Assembly (NCBI RefSeq): GCF_000003815.2
Contig: NC_049993.1
Span: 10,115,505-10,179,504 of the forward strand
Length of the DNA: 64,000 nt
Source of the DNA: Branchiostoma floridae
Lineage: Eukaryota; Chordata; Leptocardii; Amphioxiformes; Branchiostomatidae
Reading direction: 5' to 3'
A program made the position numbers and the translations under genes. The notes under the pieces were generated by a model. It ran no database searches, was not told where the DNA came from, and was given only the letters and a program-made list of their open reading frames with translations. The stretch's first letter is position 1, and each line of letters opens with the position of its first letter. Shown here piece by piece: positions 54,301 to 64,000 of this stretch.

Positions 54301-57300
54301 CTTCTTCGGGTTCAGTGTCTCTGGTAAATTGGCACTTATTGTTTTAACACATGATATTAAACACTGAGTCAAATTCAATGCGGTTTTAGAGATAGAACTT
54401 CGAAACTTATTTTGAAACCATGTATTGACTGAAGTATCCTTTTGTTGTGTATTTCAAAATTGTATGCTGAAACTAATGGCATGCCTTGCATCAACTTACA
54501 GGGCTCGAAATACACTTTTCAGTCAACTTGCACCTGTGCAAGTTAAGCCAAAGGTAACTTGCACCAAAAGAAACTTACTTGCACAACCCAAAATAGTGAA
54601 CTTTTAACCCCTTATCTCCTCTTCTGAAAATTTGCAAATGTACGTGTCTGAGTAAATGGGGATACATACCGGTAAAGACCACATGTTTGGATGTTTTTCT
54701 GTAGCGTATTTTATTTTTGGTTTGAAATTGTACAAACTGTTTCATAAAAACTGTGAATTTAGCCTCAATTAAGACAATTCAATGTCTACAACTCGATAAG
54801 ATCCATAGATTTCTTCTGGACTCTTCGAGTGACATCCATCACAGTAACTAGTCTTAAGCCTCTCCAGAATGAAGTGGTAGAACAACTCAATACAATACAT
54901 ATAACTGGAAAAACCAGTTGAACATATTAAAGTCACTAATTAGTATGCAAATGTACTCATATGCAAATCAAGGTAAAACAGCACCATAGGAATCATTAGC
55001 ATTGTAGAGATGGATTTGTTTAAAAAAAAATAGTTTACCTGGATGTCTAACCAAATTTAGAAAATAACAGAAATAAAAAATTTAGGCTTTTTTTTTATTC
55101 AGTGTTATTTTCTTTTTACCTTTCAATGACAGACAATATTCTCGGTGTGTGTAAGCTTTTTCTAATGTCAGGTATTAGAGGACAAAAGTAACTTGCACTG
55201 GTGCAAGTTTGGTCTAAACTTACTTGCACCACACCAATTTTACTTGCACAAACTTGCATATGCATGTGGTATTTCGAGCCCTGACTTACAATGTACTCTT
55301 ATGTAGTAAATACCTTGGCTAATATTAACGAAACTAATAAGCTGTTGAACTCTTTTTTTTCAGACTTGGTCTTGCTGGTCATCTATCGTGTTTTCGGGCT
55401 GCCTTTTGTCCTACATCACATGATGGCTGCATTTAATGGATACGTTGTCTTGGTATTGCATGATTTAATTACCTTCGCCAAGGAGGCTGTATATTTGGTG
55501 CCATTTTCTTTGTGCTTGTGTTTGTTGCCAGCATGACTCAAGTCAGTTATGATAATTGGCATGGGCCGGGGTAGGGTTGGAAAAACAAAGGGACAAGCTT
55601 TATAGTTGGCCTAGCTGCTTTCTTAAGCACTGCACCAGATTGAACTTCCATTTTTTTATATCTCATATTCATTATCTTGTGTTCTCATGCTATGTTTGGT
55701 ATGATTTTTTTAGAAGTAGATATGTAGCTCTTGGAAGAGAATGTGAGTGGTCTGGGTAATGGGCCCCCTAGCGGACTGTTAGGAACTGCAGGGCCTACTC
55801 TGTTTGCTACTTTAAAAAAGAATAACAGTCAAGATGTGGTTGACGGACTGCTTAACTTTGTTTATAACGAACTCTTCGCAGGTTGNNNNNNNNNNNNNNN
55901 NNNNNNNNNNNNNNNNNNNNNNNNNNNNNNNNNNNNNNNNNNNNNNNNNNNNNNNNNNNNNNNNNNNNNNNNNNNNNNNNNNNNNTGGAAATTTCACTTT
56001 GTCATTGTGGTTTTAAGTTCACAATTGAAACTGCGTTGCAGGGTTTTACTGTATGTAAAAGGGGAACATTTGCCGTGATGCAAGCCACCACAAACATTTC
56101 AATCTCCAAGCAGATCCTACGGTGCCATAAGATGGTATCAAGGCTGGCCAAGGAGTATAGCTGGCCAAAAGGCTTCACTCCTCTCCCAGCTTTTGAATGC
56201 TATCTTATGCTACCAGCAGCTTTCGATACAATCTTATGCTACTGGAGGATCTGCTAGGAGATTACAAACAATTTCCCAAAAATATCAAGCATTGACTGAC
56301 TGCCCTACCAAGGACTTTACATAGGAGGTTATACAATGTACCTTTACGTATTCTTGGACTTACTTTTTTTCGAACAAACACTAGTGATAAGACTCATGAC
56401 ACTAATTGTTTTTTTAAAATCACTATTGTTTTTTGTTAATTACCATTGTTTTTCAGTACAACAATCACAACAACCAAGTTGTGTAACTTGCTTTTGTCCA
56501 TCACCTGTCATCCAGGCGTACCGCTCCATGCCTTACTACTGTCTGACAGGAATGATGATGGAACTGTCTGGTCCATGTACTAACATGAGGTACACGTATG
56601 TTCAACAGTTTTCATAATAATTACCTCAAAAGAAGGTCCATCTCTCATAAGTAGAGCTGTGTACGTACCGGTACACTGTACCTATACAGTACCCTGAGGT
56701 ACAATGAATTACATGACTTTTTTTGTAGGTGCAGGTCCAAAATTACCGGAACACTGGTGTACTGGTACTGAATCTGTATCTACTAGTAATTAGTGCAAAC
56801 CAGGCAGGATAATAGGTCAGAGGATGGCCACTTTGACAGATAAAATTACCATGAAATTATCGTCAATCTGACGGATAAAATTACTGTGAAATTACCGCAG
56901 TCTCTGAGTGTGTGTTCAGCATCAACCTCAGTCCCAGCCCTCCCGTGGGTCAGATCACCTGGCTAAACACACTTCACTACCAGTGGACTGGCCCCCTGCT
57001 GTAGTGACTTATATATGTGTGACCCCAGGGCTTAAAAACGGAGATGGGTGCCGGGCCTACGCATCACAATGTGATGTATGGCAACTTAAGCTTTAGCTTT
57101 AGAAGAGATGGTGGAGAAGGAATTGCACACCCCTCCATATCCTTCACCATAAAAACTCATGTGCAGGTCAGGCAAACAGGTTGCCGAACCCACCGGCAAG
57201 TGCCTGTTTGCCTGCTCATCTGTCGAAAAATTGACAGGACTAACCGAAATAATGCTGAACAAAGATTTTGACATGGAGTTTCTCACATCACTTCCAGGTT

Positions 57301-57595
57301 CCTACTGAAAGTTCTCGACGTAGACCAGACGTCAACGCTTTACGTCAGAAACAGCGTCGCCATGTTGGTGTCCTTCATTGCTTTCCGGATAACGGCAAAT
57401 GGCATTAACCTCTATAACCTGTTCTGGCTTGCCTTTACGGACGACTTTTATCAGTTGACTTTGGCTGAGTATGTCAGTTTTGTTGGCGGCCTCCTCGTGT
57501 TTTCAGTACTGAACTGTTACTGGTTGAGAAAGATGATCAAAGGAGCCATCAGACTTTTGCATGGGCAGAAGAAATATGACCCAACTTTCTTCTAA
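51313..57595 (+). CDS. TLC-domain membrane protein (TLCD4/TMEM56-like), six coding exons
   Basis: Coding exons: 51313-51485, 52448-52537, 54265-54323, 55364-55452, 56516-56589 and 57298-57595. All introns are GT-AG with consistent phases, giving 260 aa, close to vertebrate TLCD4 (about 263). Membrane segments include VYLATFLCTIVVCLCIF, MMALAHSAVVGVASWYVYF, DLVLLVIYRVF and the last exon's YVSFVGGLLVFSVLNCYWL. The HH pair in FVLHHMMAAFN and the MMMELSGPCTNMR stretch are in the positions expected for a TLC domain. TLC proteins act in lipid handling in membranes; the precise substrate is unknown. A short basic tail (HGQKKYDPTFF) ends it. Assignment to TLCD4 rather than a sister TLCD is tentative. 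A 100-N gap lies in intron 4, so a small exon there cannot be excluded, although phases close without one. Confidence 0.85.
51817..52161. mobile_element. 'agggctcgaaatac' foldback element, copy 1 (acctgcacc interior)
   Basis: Perfect 14-bp inverted ends (agggctcgaaatac / gtatttcgagccct). Just inside are inverted copies of tacctgcac and gtgcaggta. It lies in intron 1 of the TLC-domain gene. Confidence 0.9.
52790..53100 (+). repeat. two partial '-gggccccctag-' repeats
   Basis: Two cores near 52916 and 53051 share ttgggccccctagcgg. The first is preceded by acgcctggatggattg, also seen in relatives. It is in intron 2 of the TLC-domain gene and is followed by atgcaaat/atttgcat-rich sequence to about 53620. 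Confidence 0.65.
54024..54235. mobile_element. GCGG-rich MITE
   Basis: Ends tactgtaaatg and catttacagta are inverted repeats. The interior is made of ttcgcggt / accgcgaa words in both orientations. It lies in intron 2 just before exon 3 of the TLC-domain gene. This style of element is common in many animal genomes. Confidence 0.85.
54500..55282. mobile_element. 'agggctcgaaatac' foldback element, copy 2 (acttgcacc interior)
   Basis: Same 14-bp inverted ends as copy 1, but the inner inverted motif is acttgcacc / ggtgcaagt. The central part (about 54600-55180) is unique AT-rich sequence. It lies in intron 3 of the TLC-domain gene. Confidence 0.9.
55462..55830 (+). repeat. '-gggccccctag-' interspersed repeat
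   Basis: It starts with taccttcgccaaggaggctg and contains aatgggccccctagcgg near 55758. It is related to the copies near 51.0 and 52.9 kb and lies in intron 4 of the TLC-domain gene. Confidence 0.65.
55886..55985. other. assembly gap (100 N)
   Basis: Exactly 100 N within intron 4 of the TLC-domain gene. Flanks resemble a ttcgcggt-type MITE, so a repeat probably caused the break. Confidence 0.99.
56101..56263. mobile_element. foldback element, 'tagtctccaagcagacccta' family, diverged copy
   Basis: The left end (aatctccaagcagatcctac) and right end (ggatctgctaggagatt) are inverted. The inner parts are also related to the copy at 40269 (gtatcaaggctggccaagga). It lies in intron 4 of the TLC-domain gene. 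Confidence 0.8.
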
Positions 57596-58724
57596 AACAT
57601 ATTTGGTATTAATTGGAGTACATGTATAATTTTGTATGGTCATAGTATTTTTTGTAGAATTGATTTATTTTGTAAAATGTCATGCGTATAAGTGTGATTT
57701 CTTCTTTGTGAAAATTGATTTGATTTTCTTAGATTTTTTAGAATTGATTTGTAAAGTGTCATGCACACGGCACTTTGTGTGATCTCTTGTTTGGGAATTT
57801 TTTATTTGATTATCTTGATTTCCAAAGAAACTTATTATAATGACATTAGTGAACTATATCAAAAGTGATTTATATTTAAAGTGTACTTACCTCGGATTTA
57901 TGCTGCTAGATTTGTTACTAAATCCACAAGAATAAGTGACCAGGCCAGTTGCTGCAGAGATTATATGTATTTAGCATATAAAATATATATCTCATACACT
58001 TGGATTCAAGTTCGTGTTGTTCAACATTTCATGCACTGTGTAACTGCCTAGTGGCACATAAGGCAATAAGCATTCAAACATTCCTTGCTGTTTCTGTTGC
58101 AGGGTATACACATGTGTATTTTTACATGGAGGGGTTGCTAGCCCTTTGAGGTACAAAATTTACATGTGCATGTTCCACAAACAAGGCAACCCTAGTTTAT
58201 GTCCAGACAGAGAAAATTCAAGGTAGTGTTCCAACTGAGATGCCCTACCCAGGACTTGAACTACTGTTACAGTATTACTGTAGGTATAATGCACCAGTTA
58301 CCAACTGTAATATATTTAAGAACAAATGTTGAATGGTCACCTAGTAAGGTAATATTAATAATAATGATATCCCATCTTTAGTCTGCATATATCATTGAGA
58401 ATGAAGAGAAGTTGGAGGTTTCTGATGCAGTGTTGACAAAAAGTCTATCACGTTATAGTGATTTAAGTCTGCATCTCAATGTTCATAATACTATGGATTG
58501 CAACTGAAGTCACATGTAAAGTTGGTCCAGGCTTAAACGGGGTCAAGTGGCCAGACAACATTGTTGACAAAACCTCACCGTGTCCTTGGTTATAGAATTG
58601 ATGTAAAAATAAACAATTCATCCGCCAGGCTAAGCAACTAGTCTTTTGCTTGAAGTGTGTTCTATGTCCTGAGAAGTGATCTTCAATGGCCAGGTGGTCC
58701 TTTAATGATGTGGAGGTAGGCACT
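57596..58724. other. 3' flank of the TLC-domain gene
   Basis: AT-rich sequence after the stop codon, without coding potential. The phrases aattgatttgt and gtcatgc occur twice near 57650-57780. No convincing poly(A) signal was found close to the stop. Confidence 0.4.
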
Positions 58725-58913
58725 AGTACAGAAGAAGCCAGTTGATTGCACAACAGATAATTGCACACTTCTGTTAACTGCACAAAATTCCAAAATCCCG
58801 TGGTGGTGCAGTCCAGCTTAATAGCTTTGTTGCGCCATTCGGATAATTGCACGATATGCACTGGCAAATGGGGTGTGCAAGTAAGCGGCTTCTTCTGTAC
58901 AGGTTTGACTGTA
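58725..58913. mobile_element. MITE with 'tacagaagaagcc' inverted ends
   Basis: The left (agtacagaagaagccagttg) and right (ggcttcttctgtac) ends are inverted. The interior holds several tgcacaa / gtgcaat words. The right end continues into aggtttgactgta, the same terminal word as the 403-bp MITE at 45956, so the two may belong to one superfamily. Confidence 0.65.
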
Positions 58914-58985
58914 TATCAATCATTGTCAGGTGGTCCTTATTATGTAGAAGTGGTCACGTTTTGGCTCACAGGTTAATTGTAATGC

Positions 58986-59341
58986 AGGGCTCGAAATACT
59001 GGGTGCATGTGCACCCAAGGAGCTGTGCACCCAATTATTTTCTGTGGGTTCACCCAAATATTTTCTCACTTTTATGTATGTAAAGATATCAAAGTATACT
59101 AGACTAAGTATACATCTGATTTTTTACATCATATTCTTGACATCTAAGTGTTGGAAAGATAATAAAATGTCTGCCATTATATACTTGTTAAGAATTTGAT
59201 AGCTTTTAACTAAGTTTTATTATTATGTTACTACTTAAATTTAAGTGGTGCACCCAGAAATTTTTTAAGCTGGGTGCACCCAGAAATTTTTTAAGCTGGG
59301 TGCACCAGTGCACCTAATCCCCAAAATGAATTTTGAGCCCT
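58986..59341. mobile_element. 'agggctcgaaatac' foldback element, copy 3 (ggtgcaccca interior)
   Basis: The left end is identical to copies 1 and 2; the right end (ttttgagccct) is diverged. The inner inverted motif is now gtgcaccca / tgggtgcac, with a 29-bp tandem repeat (aaattttttaagctgggtgc) at the right. It lies downstream of the TLC-domain gene. Confidence 0.85.
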
Positions 59342-60363
59342 GTAATGGAATATTTAAATCTATACTTAACTTTCATTTCACTATCCGATTAAACGTCTGT
59401 CTATAGGAAGTCACTCTCTGCAGCACAGAAACTTAACAGGCAACAGAATTTTCTGGTTTTGGGTAATTCCTTGCAAACAACCTGTGGACATTACAAAAAC
59501 TCATGTAGATCAAGGTGCTTTGCACTTTATGAAGTCATCAGTCCAACATGATATGCGACGCATTTGCTTTATTTTCAAATCGTCTTTCTTGTACAAAATA
59601 TCTACAGTATGTACGTACAAAACTAACTTCTTTTTCACAATATACAAACTCAAGTTTTACCTGGCAGTTTTGACGAACTGTAATGTTGTTACATGTTTGG
59701 GTAAACGTTGCATGCCAGCATGCGTTTCACAAGAGGACAGAAAGAATAAGAACAATCTTTTGAAATAAAAAGGACAGGGAGCTACATCTGTACATGTAGA
59801 GAGAACGCAAGAAACAAATTTGTACAAGCAACTAAAACAGGCTTTTGTAAGTAGACTGTAACATTGTGTTTTGACTTTCCTTGAAGAAAAGGCAACAGAT
59901 TTGAGCAAAAGCAAGTAAGTTGGGGCAGCTAAAGTGCTGTTTTTCTCTGCTACCCTTTTCTGTGTCAAACTAAGGAAGTTGGTAAAACTGTCTTCTTCAT
60001 ATCTGCAACAGGATTGGGGGAGTGTTTTTAGAAACCATGTTTTGTGTCTTGGCGCTCTTAATATCAATATGATTCATTAATTGTTAGTCTGACAGGGATC
60101 CCAGCAGCAGTATAATCAAAAATGGATACAACAATACGACGATGAGAGTTTCTAGTATTTGTTTTTCAAAAATGCGTCTTTGGCAGAAATTATTGCAGAT
60201 TGCATGAACATGTCATATTTCGATTCTAATTGGCATAAAAAAAGCTTTTTTGTGGTTATTGGTAACTGCCTTTAACATTTATCCATCTTCCGAATGGAAA
60301 AAAAAAGTGAACTGTCAAGTTGACGAAGAAGCCTCTGGCTCCTATACACTTTGTCAGAGTTGC
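59342..60363. other. no recognisable feature
   Basis: AT-rich, apparently unique sequence. Frames are short and without domain signatures. Confidence 0.4.
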
Positions 60364-60675
60364 TAATTTCGAAGCAGATCCTATAGTGTCAAAAGCTACC
60401 AGAGGAGTGAAGCCTGCCTAGGAGTGTGTCTGGCTACCAGACTTTGTCCCGGACAAAGCCAAAAGTCGCTTGAAAAATTATTAGCACCTCGGATATTCAT
60501 GTAGCTGTTAATATGGCAACAGGGAGAGGCAGCAACACCATTGTTGAACAGAAACGCTCCTCCCTGTTTAAGTGACGGCAGATCCCTGGTAGCTAATGCA
60601 CACTCCTAGGCCGGCTTCACTCCTCTGCCAGCTTTTGATACAATCTTAGGCTACTATTGGATCTGCTTGGAGATG
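60364..60675. mobile_element. foldback element with a second element nested inside
   Basis: The outer ends resemble the 'tctccaagcagaccctac' family (cgaagcagatcctatag at the left, atctgcttggagat at the right), with inner arms aggagtgaagcc / ggcttcactcct. Between them a second inverted pair (taggagtgtg...ctaccag at about 60419, and its complement ending 60610) bounds a ~190-bp insert. Confidence 0.75.
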
Positions 60676-63600
60676 AAGAGTTGCGAGGTTGTAAACCGAA
60701 GGTACAGACATCTCATTCCAGCAGCGACAGTTTTCTTTGCAGAATATGGAAGGAAACTAGCCTGGTATTCTAGCTAGGATTCAGTCCTCTGATCATTTCT
60801 ACACACAACAGTCTGGCTCCCATCTTTGTTGAAACGCTGTACATGCAGTTCAATTTTTGAGAGTCGTATTTTATAATTCTCAGGAGTGTAATGGGGATCA
60901 AACTTCTGAATGCTTGTTTGATTCGATACCATTTCATCACGAGGTTTGTAAACTTTGAGTTAAAGTCTTCGTTTATAAGCGAATACTGACATGTCAATCT
61001 TTCTCTCTAATAGATGCCAGACTATTCAGTGAAGAAGCGATCAGAGAAATGACAGAGCTAGAGTAGAGTGGATACCAGACTAAGACATAACATTAAAACA
61101 ACAGTATGGGACATGTATATACAGCTGCGCACGGAGTGTCCACAACCCCTCGGTGGAAATGGGAAATGGAATGGTCCAAGATAAAGAGGCACCTCAAAGA
61201 TAGACCAAGAGTCACACGTTGTAAGAATGAGAAGAAAAATAAAACAAAAAGGGACACCACTTTATAGTGCAGAAAAAATGTTTTAATTAATATTCAACAA
61301 ACTACTAACAGCGATTAATTAATAGGAGTAAAAACGAGTGTTAGAAGCTGTGCGGTTAAATTTCCTGAGTATATGTAATACACAGCAATGCCTGGCGACT
61401 CCACACATGCACCTCTTACACTTACTGGAAATCAAAAGACGATACAAATGAATAAAATGACAGCAAAGAGATTGAAATATTCCACCTTCCTTTCAGGGTA
61501 CTATCCTGGGCAATAGGTTAAAATGGAGACGTCACTCTATCACTAATTTTTTAAGATAAATTTTCAAGTCTCAGATTTGAAAAAAGAATTGTTTTAACGT
61601 TAGCTCCTAAAAACCATTCTAGGTAATTTTTATTAAGTCAATGCATAAAAAGGTATCAAATCACAGCAAATATAATTTCATCCAATTGCCCAGTATCTTT
61701 CTATGACCATAACCATTACAATTATGTCACCACAAACATTAACAGACAATAACTTTTGACCGCACAGAAAACTAAATGTGTGGAAAGAGTGACACAATAC
61801 AGTATTGTTGGAGTGGACATAAAACAGTGTTTCAAGCTATAGAACTCATTCAACAACTTTAAAAGGGTAATATAATTATCTAAAGACAGGGTAAAGAAAG
61901 TGCAATTGGCGGTTCAATAGCTACAATGTACATTCAAGTCATGACAGTTAACTTGAAAGTTTATCTGTGTTGGTAGAAGTCATTCTGAATCACTGAAGTT
62001 GAACTGTAATTTTCAAAGCAAAACTCGGACTGTTCCAAATTTCTTTAACATGGGAATGAGCAATCCGCCATTTTTGTGACGTCACATTGCAGAAAATCCA
62101 TGGTGCCCCGCATCTTTGTTGATTAGGGCTTTACAATCATCCCTCAACCGAGACGGGGGGCGCCATAGGTTTTCTGCAACTTATGATCTGTGCAACGTGT
62201 CTTATCTCCATAAAATGGAGTCATGGAAGGTATGGATTGCAAACTTCTTTGTAAGAACGATTCAACTTCGATTCAGATGTTGTGACAGTGATTTTCATAC
62301 AAGACTGTGTAAAATAAAAATGTGTGGTCGTACAACATTACCTACAGGTAAAACAGGACAGCCAGAATATTGGAGCAATGATACGTGACCCATGTGCATG
62401 AAATAAAGAAAAGACAGCTTGTGGCAAAGTGCAAAACTTGCATTAGAAATTTCTATCATATATATATGTGTATATATATACCATTCTATATGACTGTGCT
62501 AAGTGTCGAAATACATGTGCAACGTGAGCTAGTTATAAGCATGTGATATTGTACATATTGTTTCATCATCATAGAATTATACTTGTAGTGTATAACATGT
62601 TATCTAGAAAGTTAGTTATATCAATCATTGTTAAAACTCACTACCAACTCTGCCACACGCTGGGAGTTAGCAAGGCAGTGACTATACCCTTCCCATCATG
62701 CTTCAATGCATCCCACAATGCCACAAAAAATATCCATTTTCACCTTACCATCATTAAAAACAGTACAAGAATTCCATGCAAGTAGACAATGGTATAGAGT
62801 CAGGCTCTAGCTTACCTTGGAATCATGTGATATGGCATTTTGAACTAATTATGGTAATGTCTCATGTTAGGTGGATATGTATTACCACTGCAATAACATT
62901 TAAACACATGTATGTTTACAAAGTATACGTTTGGTGATCTCATACATACATATACAAGTAGAGAGACAGTTGATAGGCAGCAGCAAAAACGATAGTAGTA
63001 TATAAAAGCATTTTTTTTCAGATATTGCATGGGATGCCTGTTTTCAGATCTTAAAACAACAGTTTTTAGCTCAGAGTTGGTGACTGAATCATGTATAGAT
63101 TTTTTTGTTTGTTGAAATTAGTGACTGTGAAACTGTAGAAATCTTTTGGTTAAGAGTAACAACAATACAATCAAGTGAGAGAGGAAAAAAAATACATTAA
63201 TGTCAGTAGAGGATCTGTAGGGCCCCACCCCTGAGGTGCTGCCAAAAATTACAGTGATACATGGCCAGCACCACTCTAAAATAGGGGTGGTCAGGATTAA
63301 TTCCTCAGTCTAGTATTAATGACAGTTATAGAGCGATGAACACAAAACAGAAAAAGAAAATCTCGACATATAAGGCATCCAAAACAGTTCAGTGAGGCAC
63401 TGTTAGGTTCGTGCAGCAGGTTTCAAATTTCCAACATTTCCAGTATAGTTTTAGTACATGTAAGTTTAAGGTAAAGTTCTAAGCTATAAGGTCAGCTACA
63501 GTGAGAGGCAAAGAAGGATACGTAAAGAAAGTGTTCTAACTGGCTTTGTCTGTACAGTGCTTTATACTTAAGGTGAACAGCATAGCCAATCTTGATAGCA

Positions 63601-64000
63601 CTGGCCTCTCTTTCTACTACTCTACTATCTACAGTATAATATCACTAGCATCTAGCAAACATGCACTATATAAGGATATAGCATAGTTTTGTGAATAATA
63701 TCAGACTGGCTTCAGGTTACAAAATATACATATACTGCATTTGGATCTTCACACGTACAGTTTTATACCTCGGGCGTGGGTACGTTAGGAAATCTCATCA
63801 CCACACAAGGACTAATGCACATACGGTTCATACAAAAGTTGTCAGACAACTGCAAACGTGTGGCCATGCTTTTCAAGTGCCCCCTAGCTACTTCTGACAG
63901 AAGTGCACTTCATGTTTTTGTTAGATACATGTAATAATTACTAAAGATCTTTGCAGTGACTTGTGTAAAGATGGCTAAAACACCAGGAACAACAACCATT
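60676..64000. other. no recognisable gene
   Basis: 3.3 kb of AT-rich sequence with short frames only, the longest being 90 codons at 62116-62388 with no domain signature. A small (ta)n run lies near 62458-62482. It could be a long untranslated region or intron of a gene outside the window. Confidence 0.4.

Noticed and set aside
62116-62388. Plus-strand frame of 90 codons.
   Set aside because: It has no recognisable domain, no splice or promoter context, and lies in AT-rich sequence. Chance is the simplest explanation.

Overview
The window is nuclear DNA of an invertebrate animal, most likely a lancelet (Branchiostoma). This rests on spliced genes with GT-AG introns, two kelch-like genes, an nrf-6-type acyltransferase, a rolling-stone-like gene and a TLC-domain gene, a degenerate LINE, and a very dense mix of small foldback elements and minisatellites inside introns. 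The species call is inference. There is no bacterial content. Four runs of N (753-1016, 2186-2285, 7149-7248, 55886-55985) mark scaffold gaps.

Layout. 1-4176 is a 157-bp satellite. 4176-4875 is an array of short hairpins with a spacing near 31 bp. 5448-9448 holds fragments of a duplicated kelch-like locus broken by a minus-strand LINE that has a 12-bp target-site duplication; the LINE is itself interrupted by a gap and by an oppositely oriented kelch-gene exon. 10333-15793 (minus) is a five-exon kelch-like gene with two single-base frame breaks. Its first intron starts with about ten tandem copies of the end of exon 1 including the splice donor. 18142-19917 (plus) is a second kelch-like gene with one coding exon, head to head with the first. 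21-23 kb is repeat-rich. 25570-26152 (minus) is a broken sequence resembling the Crypton-derived recombinase-like domain (DUF3504 type). 27814-29308 (plus) is a two-exon rolling-stone-like membrane protein gene. 30847-47028 (minus) is a 16-exon nrf-6-like gene whose splice sites and phases close to 688 aa. Its introns carry many foldback elements, a tRNA-derived SINE, a 10-copy 39-bp minisatellite and a 2.23-kb tandem duplication. 51313-57595 (plus) is a six-exon TLC-domain gene (TLCD4/TMEM56-like, 260 aa). From 57.6 kb to the end I see no convincing gene, only repeats.

The genes do not form a functional cluster. The two kelch-like proteins are probable substrate adaptors of CUL3 ubiquitin ligases. 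The nrf-6-like, rolling-stone-like and TLC proteins are unrelated multi-pass membrane proteins. The most unusual features are structural: (i) the hairpin array; (ii) two separate tandem duplications of 'exon tail plus 5' splice site' in two different genes; and (iii) a foldback family with constant ends (agggctcgaaatac) but a different internal palindromic motif in each copy.
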